Assembly (NCBI GenBank): GCA_947455215.1
Contig: CANGNA010000004.1
Coordinates: 1 to 64,000 of the forward strand
From: Chitinophagaceae bacterium
GTDB lineage: Bacteria; Bacteroidota; Bacteroidia; Chitinophagales; Chitinophagaceae
Direction: 5' to 3'
Length of the DNA: 64,000 nucleotides
The notes beneath the pieces were generated by a model, which did not search any database, was not told the DNA's origin, and saw nothing but the letters and a program-made list of their open reading frames with translations. Made by a program: the position numbers and the translations under genes. This document shows, piece after piece, positions 20,314 to 29,313 of this stretch. How positions within the stretch are numbered: the first letter of the stretch is position 1; every line of letters starts with the position of its first letter.

Positions 20314-20367
20314 TTACGCAAGCCCGACGCTTGCATTTGACAGGACGAAGCGAGACACTCCGACCAG
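20314..20367. repeat. Hairpin repeat of the ...GACCAG family (copy 1)
   Basis: ttacgcaagcccgacgcttgcatttgacaggacgaagcgagacactccgaccag; related to 40401-40457. Confidence 0.7.
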
Positions 20368-20380
20368 TTTAAGACTGTAT

Positions 20381-20443
20381 ACTTATGACTTATGACTTAT
20401 GACTTACGACTTATGACTTACGACTTACGACTTACGACTTACG
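20381..20443. repeat. Heptanucleotide tandem repeat, 9 units of ACTTAYG
   Basis: ACTTATG x3, ACTTACG, ACTTATG, ACTTACG x4 read directly. Confidence 0.95.
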
Positions 20444-20451
20444 ACTAAAAC

Positions 20452-20958
20452 CTACATATACACATCCAGCAAGCCGGCAGGTAGTTCCATTATTATCAGC
20501 TTTTGCTTTACCTGTATATCTTTTATAAACTGGTTGAGCAATGGTATCAGCACTTCCTTTTCATTATACATTACCTTACCCAGCCATTGGCTTGGCGTCT
20601 GCATCACGTCCTCCATTGTGCCCAACAGGCCCACATGCACATCGGTAATAGTAAACCCTATCCACAACAGCGGCGACTCTTTGGCATATGCAGCCAGCAG
20701 ATCTTCTTCCACATATACGGCCTTGCCTACCAGCCTTTTGGCGCTTTCCACCTTATCCAGGTCCTCCATATTCACGATATACTCATCATCCTTGGCAGCA
20801 CGGCAGGCATCTACGAAATAGGGTATGTAACTACCCTTCTGCATCTCCACCATCAGGGCGTGGCCCTTCTTCAGCCAGCGGCTATCACCCGCCACATGCG
20901 TCATTATTACTGCACCCTGTACGCCATGCGTAGCTACTATCTTACCTACTCTTATCAT
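20452..20958 (-). CDS. rimM: 16S rRNA processing protein
   Basis: MIRVGKIVATHGVQGAVIMTH start at 20958; adjacent to trmD. Confidence 0.88.
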   Translation of the reverse strand: MIRVGKIVATHGVQGAVIMTHVAGDSRWLKKGHALMVEMQKGSYIPYFVDACRAAKDDEYIVNMEDLDKVESAKRLVGKAVYVEEDLLAAYAKESPLLWIGFTITDVHVGLLGTMEDVMQTPSQWLGKVMYNEKEVLIPLLNQFIKDIQVKQKLIIMELPAGLLDVYM

Positions 20959-21083
20959 TATATATTGTGGAGTTGCCGTAAATACCGGCATTTTTACCGG
21001 ATAAAGGCGCAAATTTAGAAAATGTAGCGCTCAGTAACGCATACATTTATATCTTGCAGCTATAATCAATTGTTTTTTCGCCG

Positions 21084-22319
21084 ATGGAGCGTTTTACGGG
21101 ACTCATAGGGATAGTGGTGATATTGGGTATTGCCTTCTTGTTCTCCAACAATAAAAAAAGGATCAACTACCGCCTGGTAGCCAGCGGTTTAGGCCTGCAG
21201 ATAGTTATTGCGTTGCTGGTGCTTAAGGTACCTGCTGTCAACAGTTTCTTCCAGATGCTGGGCCACGGCATGGAGAAAATTGAAAAATTTGCCCAGGAAG
21301 GTGCCGCCTTTGTTTACGGTGGCCTGCGTGTGGCCGATTACAGTACCGGCGGCGGCATGACCTATGCACCGGGTAAGGGCTTTGTATTTGCATTCAACAT
21401 TACGGCCACTATCATATTGGTTTGCGTGCTGGTGGCTATATTATATTACCTGAAGGTGATGCAGTTCATCGTATCTATTGTGGCGAAGGCTATGAACGTG
21501 GTGATGCGGGTGAGCGGTGCAGAGGCCCTGAGCAATGTGGCCAGCGCATTTGTAGGCCAGGTAGAAGCACAGGTAATGATACGCGCCTACCTGCCCACCA
21601 TGACCAAGAGCGAGCTACTGGCATCTATGAGCGGCAGCCTTGCCTGTATAGCCGGTGGTATATTGGTGGTATATGCCAGTATGGGTGCCCGAGCCGATTA
21701 CCTGATGGCTGCCAGCCTGATGGCAGCACCGGGCGCACTGGTCATCTCTAAGATAGTATTCCCCGAGACCGAAGTATCGCCTACCATGGGTAGTGTGAAA
21801 CTGGAGGTGAAGAGCGGCTATTCCAACCTGATAGATGCTATTTCTCATGGTGCCGCTGATGGCTTTAAAATAGCCATGAACGTGATCGCTATGCTCATCG
21901 GCTTTATAGCTTTGTTTGCACTTATCAACTTCCTGCTGGGTGCTATCAACCCTGCTCTGTCGCTCGATTCTATCTTTGGTTTCATATTCCGCCCGTTTGC
22001 CTGGGCTATGGGTGTACCTAAAGAAGACGTGCAGGCAGTAGGTACTTTGCTGGGCCAGAAGCTGACCATTAACGAATTCATGGCGTTCAGCAAGCTAACA
22101 TCGCACCAGGTGAATGTGGTTACCCCTAAGGGACTGAGCATTGTAACCATAGCCATATGCGGCTTTGCCAACTTCAGCAGTGTAGGTATGCAGATAGGCG
22201 GTATTGGTGCACTGGCACCGGAGCGCCGCGAAGACCTGGCCAAGCTGGGTATGAAGGCCCTGCTCTGCGGTACGCTGGCCTCTTACCTGTCGGCAACCAT
22301 AGCGGGCATTATTTTATAA
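21084..22319 (+). CDS. CNT-family nucleoside transporter (NupC-like)
   Basis: ALSNVASAFVGQVEAQVMIRAYLPTMTKSEL; ICGFANFSSVGMQIGGIGALAPERR. Confidence 0.92.
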   Translation: MERFTGLIGIVVILGIAFLFSNNKKRINYRLVASGLGLQIVIALLVLKVPAVNSFFQMLGHGMEKIEKFAQEGAAFVYGGLRVADYSTGGGMTYAPGKGFVFAFNITATIILVCVLVAILYYLKVMQFIVSIVAKAMNVVMRVSGAEALSNVASAFVGQVEAQVMIRAYLPTMTKSELLASMSGSLACIAGGILVVYASMGARADYLMAASLMAAPGALVISKIVFPETEVSPTMGSVKLEVKSGYSNLIDAISHGAADGFKIAMNVIAMLIGFIALFALINFLLGAINPALSLDSIFGFIFRPFAWAMGVPKEDVQAVGTLLGQKLTINEFMAFSKLTSHQVNVVTPKGLSIVTIAICGFANFSSVGMQIGGIGALAPERREDLAKLGMKALLCGTLASYLSATIAGIIL

Positions 22320-22395
22320 TACATTGCATCATCAGTATGGTACTGGCATGATTTAAAATATCCCGGCAAATATTTCACAGTTACACAAAAGAAAT

Positions 22396-22403
22396 TATCT
22401 TTG
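22396..22403 (+). promoter_or_regulatory. Bacteroidetes-type -7 box TATCTTTG upstream of 22434 gene
   Basis: Matches TAnnTTTG; TTTC about 19 nt upstream. Confidence 0.5.
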
Positions 22404-22433
22404 TCTTAACACGACACACAAAAACAGAAAAAC

Positions 22434-22919
22434 ATGAAAAAACTCTTATTTCTTGCTTTCTTTTCGCTTTGCTACACCTTCAGTTTTGCACAGGGCTTTG
22501 CTTTGGATGAACTCTTAAAAGCAAGGAAGGACAACTACCCTACCTTCGAATCTATGGTACACGGCAAGGGCTATGTACTTAACCACCTGGAAAGCACAGA
22601 ACGTTCTTCTGTTTTCAAAAACGGCACTAACGTGATCACTTACAATACTTATTACGATAACAATAGCATCCGTTATAAGCGTTATGTAGCCATCAAGTTC
22701 GAAACACAAGACCTTGCTACCTACGAATCTCTGAAGCGCCAGGTAGAAGCTAACGCTAAGTATTCAAGGACCAAGCTGCGCCGCACTTCTCATAAAGAAT
22801 ACCTGGAGCACCTGTACCGCAATGACGAGGTTTCTATCCACCTGTTCGACATTTCTTACAACGACGATAGCAAGCCATACTACATGATAGAAGTTTACTC
22901 TATCTATTCAGACTACTAG
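22434..22919 (+). CDS. Hypothetical secreted protein
   Basis: Signal peptide MKKLLFLAFFSLCYTFSFAQG. Confidence 0.75.
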   Translation: MKKLLFLAFFSLCYTFSFAQGFALDELLKARKDNYPTFESMVHGKGYVLNHLESTERSSVFKNGTNVITYNTYYDNNSIRYKRYVAIKFETQDLATYESLKRQVEANAKYSRTKLRRTSHKEYLEHLYRNDEVSIHLFDISYNDDSKPYYMIEVYSIYSDY

Positions 22920-23149
22920 TAGGTTTCTGATAAGCGATATTTGATAAAGGGTGCAGCGAAAGTTGTACCCTTTATTGTTTGCAGAAGGAGTGGACCCAGA
23001 GATAAAATTGCAGTTTCTGCCGATGAAAAAAAATGACAGTTGCCGGCAATTTTACTTTAGATGCAGGGGGTTATTGTGTTGGTTGGTAAGGAGTTGATGA
23101 TATGATGTTTTTCTTTCTATTTGCAGTATCTGCAATTTTATTGCAGTTG

Positions 23150-23188
23150 TCTGAACCATGATTTGCAGGATTTAAGGATTGGCAGGAG
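23150..23188. repeat. Dispersed repeat TCTGAACCATGATTTGCAGGATTTAAGGATTGGCAGGAG
   Basis: Diverged second copy at 40501-40540. Confidence 0.6.
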
Positions 23189-23380
23189 CTCATTTTTTCG
23201 TGGGACTTAAGTGTTTGGAAGAGGGTTAGTTGAGTCATAAAGATACGGTTTGCGGGAGGCCGTTTCCAAATAAAGATATGCACATATTTAGCGGGGCTAT
23301 GGGAGGGTTGGGGTTTGCAAGTCGGGAGAATGGCAGCCGCGCGCACGCGTTTGGGAGCCTATGCCGAGCTGAGGGACATA

Positions 23381-23887
23381 TCATTCATACATCTTCAACA
23401 CCTTTTTTCTATCCATATCAACCGTAAATCCGATGAACATACAGGTAGCACGATAATGGTCAATTTCCTGTTTGTGTTTTTCATCGTCACTTAACCATGC
23501 CAGGAAATCCACTTCCTGGATAAAGGATATAGGATAGCGTATATTTTTGATAACAATCGCACGGTTAGTATTGTTAAATAGGTATGCTATTTTTTCAAGG
23601 ACGTTGGATTTTTTATTACAATTGTTGTCGGAGAATAAGACTTCAATATCGTACCTATTTGATTGTAAAGCGCCACCCCTAACTATTATCCCGAGTACGT
23701 GACAATTAGTATCCATTGTTCTATACTTAATAGCTCGTCCCATCAGAAACTCAAGAGAATCAAATATGTGATAATCAACATTATCAGCTCTCTTTCCACA
23801 ACTTCTAGTTGCTTTGCAGCTATGCAAAAAGAAGAAAAGCGTAATTATTACGATTGTTTTACTTAAGTATGTTACATATTGTCTCAT
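23381..23887 (-). CDS. Hypothetical lipoprotein
   Basis: MRQYVTYLSKTIVIITLFFFLHSCKATRSC lipobox-like. Confidence 0.6.
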   Translation of the reverse strand: MRQYVTYLSKTIVIITLFFFLHSCKATRSCGKRADNVDYHIFDSLEFLMGRAIKYRTMDTNCHVLGIIVRGGALQSNRYDIEVLFSDNNCNKKSNVLEKIAYLFNNTNRAIVIKNIRYPISFIQEVDFLAWLSDDEKHKQEIDHYRATCMFIGFTVDMDRKKVLKMYE

Positions 23888-23933
23888 TTCCAATTTACTG
23901 GCATACGATAAAGATACGATATTTCTGTACCCA

Positions 23934-23986
23934 CCCGATATCGCCGAGTCCTCGCTACGCGCAACGCCAACGCACTGAGAGACACG
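23934..23986 (-). repeat. Partial inverted copy of the ~145 bp palindromic element
   Basis: Reverse complement GTGTCTCTCAGTGCGTTGG..GCGTAGCGAGGACTCGGCGATATCGGG matches 34674-34740. Confidence 0.7.
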
Positions 23987-24105
23987 GCGAGGACGAGCAG
24001 TTGACGCGTTCTTACGGCCATCGGGAGATGGCCTGCACCTGCGACGAAATTGAAAATTTCGCCGAACTGATCTGACTTAATAATTATACTTACCGACTAA
24101 AATGC

Positions 24106-24137
24106 AAAATGCAGAAAGACGGAGCTTTCTGCATTTT
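24106..24137. terminator. Strong hairpin AAAATGCAGAAAG-acggag-CTTTCTGCATTTT
   Basis: Perfect 13-bp inverted repeat. Confidence 0.6.
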
Positions 24138-24172
24138 AAATATATTAAGGATGAACCAGTGTCAATAAAAAA

Positions 24173-24272
24173 CCTGGCAAGTTACTCACATCGCGCCGCT
24201 ACGACCACCTACCCTTGCTACATTCCTGTCCTGGGGGATTCAGTAGGAGCTGGCCGTATAAGACTTGCCAGG
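24173..24272 (-). ncRNA. ffs: Signal recognition particle RNA (small bacterial type)
   Basis: Minus strand: CCTGGCAAGT closing stem with ACTTGCCAGG; core CCCCCAGGACAGGAAUGUAGCAAGGG resembles SRP domain IV with GGAA tetraloop; T6 run after the 3' end. Confidence 0.8.
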
Positions 24273-24276
24273 GGTG

Positions 24277-24284
24277 CAAATGTA
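24277..24284 (-). promoter_or_regulatory. -7 promoter box TACATTTG for SRP RNA
   Basis: Minus strand TACATTTG = TAnnTTTG immediately upstream of the predicted RNA 5' end. Confidence 0.6.
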
Positions 24285-24421
24285 GGACATGGTTTTGATA
24301 TGAAAAAAGAAATCTCAGACATTTATTTTTTTAAAGTCAACTGCCATCAATGCCAAAGCTTATGTAAAGTGTTATCGCTTGCGCGTGCTACCTACCTTTT
24401 TCATTACTTTTGAGCCTCCAA

Positions 24422-25876
24422 ATGAATAAGGGTTTCCGCTATTTACTGTTTGCCGGTGCTGTGGCCTTAGCCGGCTGCGCCAATATTACCACACCCAATG
24501 GTGGTAAAAAAGATACTGTGCCGCCCAGGCGCCTGTCGGTAACGCCGGCAGATTCGCTGACCAATACGCGGTTGAAGAAGATAGAGCTGACCTTTGATGA
24601 GTACATCACAGTATCGGACGCGGGTAAGGAGGTGCAGATATCGCCACTGTTGCCCATAGACCCAACAGTAACGGGCTTAAAGAAGAAGGTGACCGTAAAG
24701 ATACCAGACACCCTGCTGGAGCCCAATACCACTTACCGTATATCTTTTGGCAATGCTATTAAAGACCTGCACGAGGGCAACCCGTATGCAGGCTATACGT
24801 ATACCTTCAGCACAGGGGGCTGGTTCGACTCACTGCAACTGACCGGCAATGTGCTGAATGCCGCCAGCGGTCTGCCCGACTCTACCGGTGTAAAAGTGGT
24901 GCTTTATTATGCCGCCGATGGCGACAGTGCTGTAGTAAAACGCAAGCCAAAGTATATAGCCCAGGCCGATGCCACGGGCAACTTCACCTTTAAAGGCTTG
25001 CCGAAGCGCAGTTTTAAAATATTTGCACTGAAGGACGCCAACGACAATATAATGTTTGACGGCGAAGGTGAAATGGTGGCCTTTGCCGATAATAATGTAA
25101 CGCCCGGCGACACAGCGCTGCGCGGGCTGACGCTGAGGCTGTTTGTGCAACCGGCAGACACATCGCTGCATGCAGAAGCCGACACGGTGAAAAAACCGGG
25201 GCTGAGGGAAACATCGAAAAGCCAGGCGGGCTTCAGCTATTCGGCCAATATAGATACCGGCCGCAAAGACAAAAGAACTTACGATATCAATAATGATGCG
25301 CAGATCACCTTTAACAGGCGGCCAACCATTGTTACCAATAAGATAGTGCTGAGCTATGACAGCAATGGTGTGGATGTACCGGCGATCTTCGAGGTAAGGC
25401 ATGCAGATACATCGAACAAGGTATTTGTGCATACCAACTGGAAAGAGAACACCGTATATACCCTGAAGCTCGCCAAGGGTTTTGCCAAAGACTCTGCAGG
25501 CATGGAGCCAATGCCTGCCAAATATATCTTCCGCACTAAAGAAGATGGTGACTATGGCAAGATCACCATCAACCTGCCGGAGAAATATAACAATGGATAC
25601 GTGTTGCAGGTATTTTCTGATAATGATACCCTTTACCAAAAGTCGATAACCACTGCCAACGTGATGCTGACCCGCCTGAAGCCTGCGAAATACACCTTTA
25701 GGGTAATAGAAGACCGCAACGGTAATGGCCGGTGGGATGCCGGTAACCTGTTTTTGAAAAAGCAGCCCGAGCTGGTAATACCTTACCGCGATCCGCTGAT
25801 GCTGAAGCCGGGCTGGGAAAATGTGATAGACTTTGAGCGCAAACCGGCAGCTCCTAAAAACACCGGCAAGCGATAA
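24422..25876 (+). CDS. Ig-like (SbsA/Big5-type) domain lipoprotein
   Basis: Lipobox AGAVALAGC; PPRRLSVTPADSLTNTRLKKIELTFDEYI. Confidence 0.82.
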   Translation: MNKGFRYLLFAGAVALAGCANITTPNGGKKDTVPPRRLSVTPADSLTNTRLKKIELTFDEYITVSDAGKEVQISPLLPIDPTVTGLKKKVTVKIPDTLLEPNTTYRISFGNAIKDLHEGNPYAGYTYTFSTGGWFDSLQLTGNVLNAASGLPDSTGVKVVLYYAADGDSAVVKRKPKYIAQADATGNFTFKGLPKRSFKIFALKDANDNIMFDGEGEMVAFADNNVTPGDTALRGLTLRLFVQPADTSLHAEADTVKKPGLRETSKSQAGFSYSANIDTGRKDKRTYDINNDAQITFNRRPTIVTNKIVLSYDSNGVDVPAIFEVRHADTSNKVFVHTNWKENTVYTLKLAKGFAKDSAGMEPMPAKYIFRTKEDGDYGKITINLPEKYNNGYVLQVFSDNDTLYQKSITTANVMLTRLKPAKYTFRVIEDRNGNGRWDAGNLFLKKQPELVIPYRDPLMLKPGWENVIDFERKPAAPKNTGKR

Positions 25877-25948
25877 ATGACCGCAACGCTTATTTTTTTC
25901 AGTTTATACAGGTACATTTACACCTGCTTTTAATAGCTTATATATTAT

Positions 25949-27964
25949 ATGAAACGTACAATACTCCCTTTATTCTTAATAGTAAGTGCACTGGCAACAG
26001 CGCAGGACCGTATGACGCCTGAGCTGCTGTGGAATGTGCGCCGCGTAGGTGCCGATGGTATGAGCGCCGATGGCAAGTATCTTTTCTATTCTTCTAAATC
26101 TATAGACTGGAAGACAGAAAAGAGCAGCACACAGCACTATCGCATCAACCTGGAAGACAATAGTAAAAAGGAATGGACCACCGACGCCGGCAAGACAGTG
26201 ACGCAGCGTTATGATGATGCATGGTATGCCTATTATGACAACCTGCTGTATAAAAGCACAGATGGCGGCGCATCGTGGACTGAAATATATAATGGTCTGC
26301 AAAACGCCGAAAACGTATGGGTAGCACCCAACGGAAAGTACGTAGCCTATTCGCGCGACGTGCTGATAAAGCCTATGCAGGGCACCGACATCTACAGCGA
26401 TCTGCCCAACACTACTGCCAAGGTATATACCGACCTGAACAACCGCCACTGGGACAGTTGGGAGGACGGCAAGTTCTCGCACATATTTGTGGTGAACATA
26501 GAAACGGGCAAGACCACAGATATAATGGTGGACGAGCCGTACGATTGTCCGCAGAAGCCTTTTGGTGGTATGGAAGACCTGGTATGGGCACCAGACAGCA
26601 AGGGACTGGTATACGTGAGCAAGAAAAAATTTGGCAAGGACTATGCTACCAGCACCAACACCGACCTGTATTATTATGATGTAGCTACTAACAAAACAGA
26701 GAACTGGACACAGGGCATGCTGGGCTACGACCAGGCACCGGCTTTTAGCCGCGATGGCAAGCGCCTGGCCTGGCTGAGCATGGCACACGATGGCTATGAA
26801 GCAGACAAGAACGACATAGTAGTGCTGGATGTGACCAAAAAGAAGAAGACCAACATAACCGCCAAATGGGACGGCACCGTGGGGGGCTTTATATGGGGCA
26901 CCGGCGAAATACCAAAGATCTACTTTAACGCGCCTACTGAAGGTACAGAGCAACTATTTGAAGTTGGTGTACCCGACCGTGAAAGCACTGCACCGGTGGT
27001 GAACCAGCTGACAAAGGGCAAGTATGATGTGAACGGCATAGTGGGCCAATCGGGCAACGAAATAGTAGTGACCCGCAGCGATATGAACCATGCCACTGAG
27101 CTGTTTAAAGTGAAGCCGCAATATGGCGACATGATACAGCTGACGCATGAGAACGACCGCATATACCAGAACCTGCAGATGAGCAAGACAGAGCTGCGCA
27201 AGGTGAATACGGTAGACAATGCTCAGATGGGTGTATGGGTGATATACCCGCCCGACTTTGACCCTGCGAAAAAGTACCCTACCCTGCTGTATTGCCAGGG
27301 CGGTCCGCAATCGGCACTGTCTCAGTTCTACAGTTTCCGTTGGAATTTCCAGCTAATGGCTGCACAGGGCTATATAGTAGTAGCGCCTAACCGCCGCGGT
27401 ATGCCGGGCTGGGGCGTAAAATGGAACGAAGAAATAAGCAAGGATTGGGGTGGCCTGCCAATACAAGACTACCTGTCGGCCATAGACGAGATAGCTAAAG
27501 AGCCATATGTAGACAAGAACAGACTGGGCTGCGTTGGTGCCAGCTACGGTGGTTACAGTGTGTTCATGCTGGCGGGTGTACACAACAACCGCTTCAAAAC
27601 CTTTATAGCGCACGATGGCTTGTTTGACCTGAAGAGCTGGTATGGCACCACAGAGGAACTGTGGTTTGCCAACTGGGATATTGGTGGCCCATACTGGAAG
27701 AACCCAGCACCGGTAAGCTATGAGAAATTCAACCCGAGCAATTATGTGGACAAGTGGAACACCCCGATCATGATCGTTCAGGGTGGTATAGACTACCGTG
27801 TACCTGTGGAGCAGGGACTGGAAGCATTCCAGGCTGCAAGGCTGCGCAACATAAAAGCCAAGTTGCTGTACCTGCCAAATGAGAACCATTGGGTGATGCA
27901 TCCGCAGAACGGCATTGCGTGGCAGCGGGAGTTCTTTAAGTGGCTGGATGAAACATTAAAATAA
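25949..27964 (+). CDS. S9 family peptidase (DPP-IV/prolyl oligopeptidase-like)
   Basis: GASYGGYSVFML nucleophile motif; beta-propeller N-terminus; C-terminal NENHWV. Confidence 0.93.
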   Translation: MKRTILPLFLIVSALATAQDRMTPELLWNVRRVGADGMSADGKYLFYSSKSIDWKTEKSSTQHYRINLEDNSKKEWTTDAGKTVTQRYDDAWYAYYDNLLYKSTDGGASWTEIYNGLQNAENVWVAPNGKYVAYSRDVLIKPMQGTDIYSDLPNTTAKVYTDLNNRHWDSWEDGKFSHIFVVNIETGKTTDIMVDEPYDCPQKPFGGMEDLVWAPDSKGLVYVSKKKFGKDYATSTNTDLYYYDVATNKTENWTQGMLGYDQAPAFSRDGKRLAWLSMAHDGYEADKNDIVVLDVTKKKKTNITAKWDGTVGGFIWGTGEIPKIYFNAPTEGTEQLFEVGVPDRESTAPVVNQLTKGKYDVNGIVGQSGNEIVVTRSDMNHATELFKVKPQYGDMIQLTHENDRIYQNLQMSKTELRKVNTVDNAQMGVWVIYPPDFDPAKKYPTLLYCQGGPQSALSQFYSFRWNFQLMAAQGYIVVAPNRRGMPGWGVKWNEEISKDWGGLPIQDYLSAIDEIAKEPYVDKNRLGCVGASYGGYSVFMLAGVHNNRFKTFIAHDGLFDLKSWYGTTEELWFANWDIGGPYWKNPAPVSYEKFNPSNYVDKWNTPIMIVQGGIDYRVPVEQGLEAFQAARLRNIKAKLLYLPNENHWVMHPQNGIAWQREFFKWLDETLK

Positions 27965-28005
27965 TGGCTTAATTGCTTAATGGCTCGATGGCTCAATTTT
28001 GAAAA

Positions 28006-28227
28006 ATGACAGCAATACAGTTAAACATTCCGATTGAGGTGGATATAAACGACACGAAACGTTTTATTGCCGCCAAATTGTATGAGTCTGGCAAATTAAG
28101 CTTAGGTCATGCCGCAGAAATAGCAGGATTATCGAAGGTTGCATTCGCTGAGATACTTGGAGATTATGATGTTTGCCTCATTAATTATCCTATATCAGAG
28201 ATTATAAGTGATGCAGCAAAAATATAG
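28006..28227 (+). CDS. UPF0175 family protein (antitoxin-like)
   Basis: KLYESGKLSLGHAAEIAGLSKVAFAEILGDYDV. Confidence 0.85.
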   Translation: MTAIQLNIPIEVDINDTKRFIAAKLYESGKLSLGHAAEIAGLSKVAFAEILGDYDVCLINYPISEIISDAAKI

Positions 28228-28245
28228 TTAGAGATAAATAAGAAT

Positions 28246-28272
28246 AAAAAGCCGGACAAATGCCCGGCTTTT
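28246..28272. terminator. Intrinsic terminator after UPF0175 gene
   Basis: AAAAGCCGG-acaaatgc-CCGGCTTTT. Confidence 0.8.
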
Positions 28273-28364
28273 GCTTTACCCGACGGTGAATAGCGCAGAA
28301 GTAACGGTAAATATGCATACAGAAAGTATGAATACTTTATACTTTTGATGAAAATTATTCACCA

Positions 28365-29267
28365 TTGAGCTCCATACTCTCGATCAACAACATTGCCAAG
28401 TCTTATGGCCCTATCAAAGCGCTGAATGGCGTATCGTTCGATGTGCCGCAAGGCTCCGTATTTGGCGTACTTGGCCCTAACGGCAGCGGCAAAACCACCC
28501 TGCTGGGTATACTGATGGACGTGCTAAAAGCCGATAGCGGCGACTATAACTGGTTTGGCGGTATGCCCGCAGATGCTGCCCGCAAAAAAATAGGCTGCCT
28601 GCTGGAAACCCCGAATTTCTATCATTATATGTCGGCCTACGACAACCTGGCCATAACAGCAGCACTACGCGGCCATGGCGAGAACGACCGACTACGCGTA
28701 CTGGAACTGGTGGGTCTGCTGGAGCGTAAGGATTCTAAATTCCAGACATTTTCGCTGGGTATGAAGCAACGCCTGGCTATTGGTGCAGCGCTACTATCGA
28801 GCCCCGGTATACTGGTGCTGGATGAGCCGACCAACGGCCTGGACCCGGCAGGTATTGCCGAGATAAGGGAACTGATCCGCAACCTGAACAAGCAAGGTAT
28901 CACCATAATAATAGCCAGCCATTTACTGGATGAGGTTGAAAAAGTATGCACACATGTGGCCATATTGAAGCGCGGCAACCTGCTGCTACACGGCCCGGTG
29001 AACGAGGTGCTGGTGAACGAAGACCAGCTGGAGGTGATGGCCGCCGATATGGATGCCCTTCAGCAAGCAATGGGGGAAATGCCGGGTGTAAAAAAGATAC
29101 AAAAGGCCGACAGGACACTGCAGCTATCTTTCAACAATGACATAGATGCGGCGGCCGTAAACAGCTATGCGGCGGCGCGGGGCATCACCCTCTCTCACTT
29201 GTATATAAAGAAGAAGAGCCTGGAAACAAAATTCATGGAGCTGGTAGGCACAGAAGATAAGCGATAA
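28365..29267 (+). CDS. ABC transporter ATP-binding protein
   Basis: Walker A GPNGSGKTT; FSLGMKQR signature; LVLDEPTNGLDP; TTG start. Confidence 0.95.
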   Translation: MSSILSINNIAKSYGPIKALNGVSFDVPQGSVFGVLGPNGSGKTTLLGILMDVLKADSGDYNWFGGMPADAARKKIGCLLETPNFYHYMSAYDNLAITAALRGHGENDRLRVLELVGLLERKDSKFQTFSLGMKQRLAIGAALLSSPGILVLDEPTNGLDPAGIAEIRELIRNLNKQGITIIIASHLLDEVEKVCTHVAILKRGNLLLHGPVNEVLVNEDQLEVMAADMDALQQAMGEMPGVKKIQKADRTLQLSFNNDIDAAAVNSYAAARGITLSHLYIKKKSLETKFMELVGTEDKR

Positions 29268-29313
29268 CCAGACACACCTTTTAACTCATTAACCATTTAA
29301 CCAAATAACTGAA

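Noticed and set aside
20381-20443. Possible CRISPR-like array
   Set aside because: Contiguous 7-bp units with no spacers and no cas genes in the window
24102-24413. 103-aa plus-strand ORF
   Set aside because: Overlaps a hairpin and the SRP RNA on the opposite strand; no coding signature
24830-25639. 269-aa minus-strand ORF
   Set aside because: Antisense shadow of the Ig-like lipoprotein gene
25976-26953. 325-aa minus-strand ORF
   Set aside because: Antisense to the S9 peptidase; no signal peptide or domain
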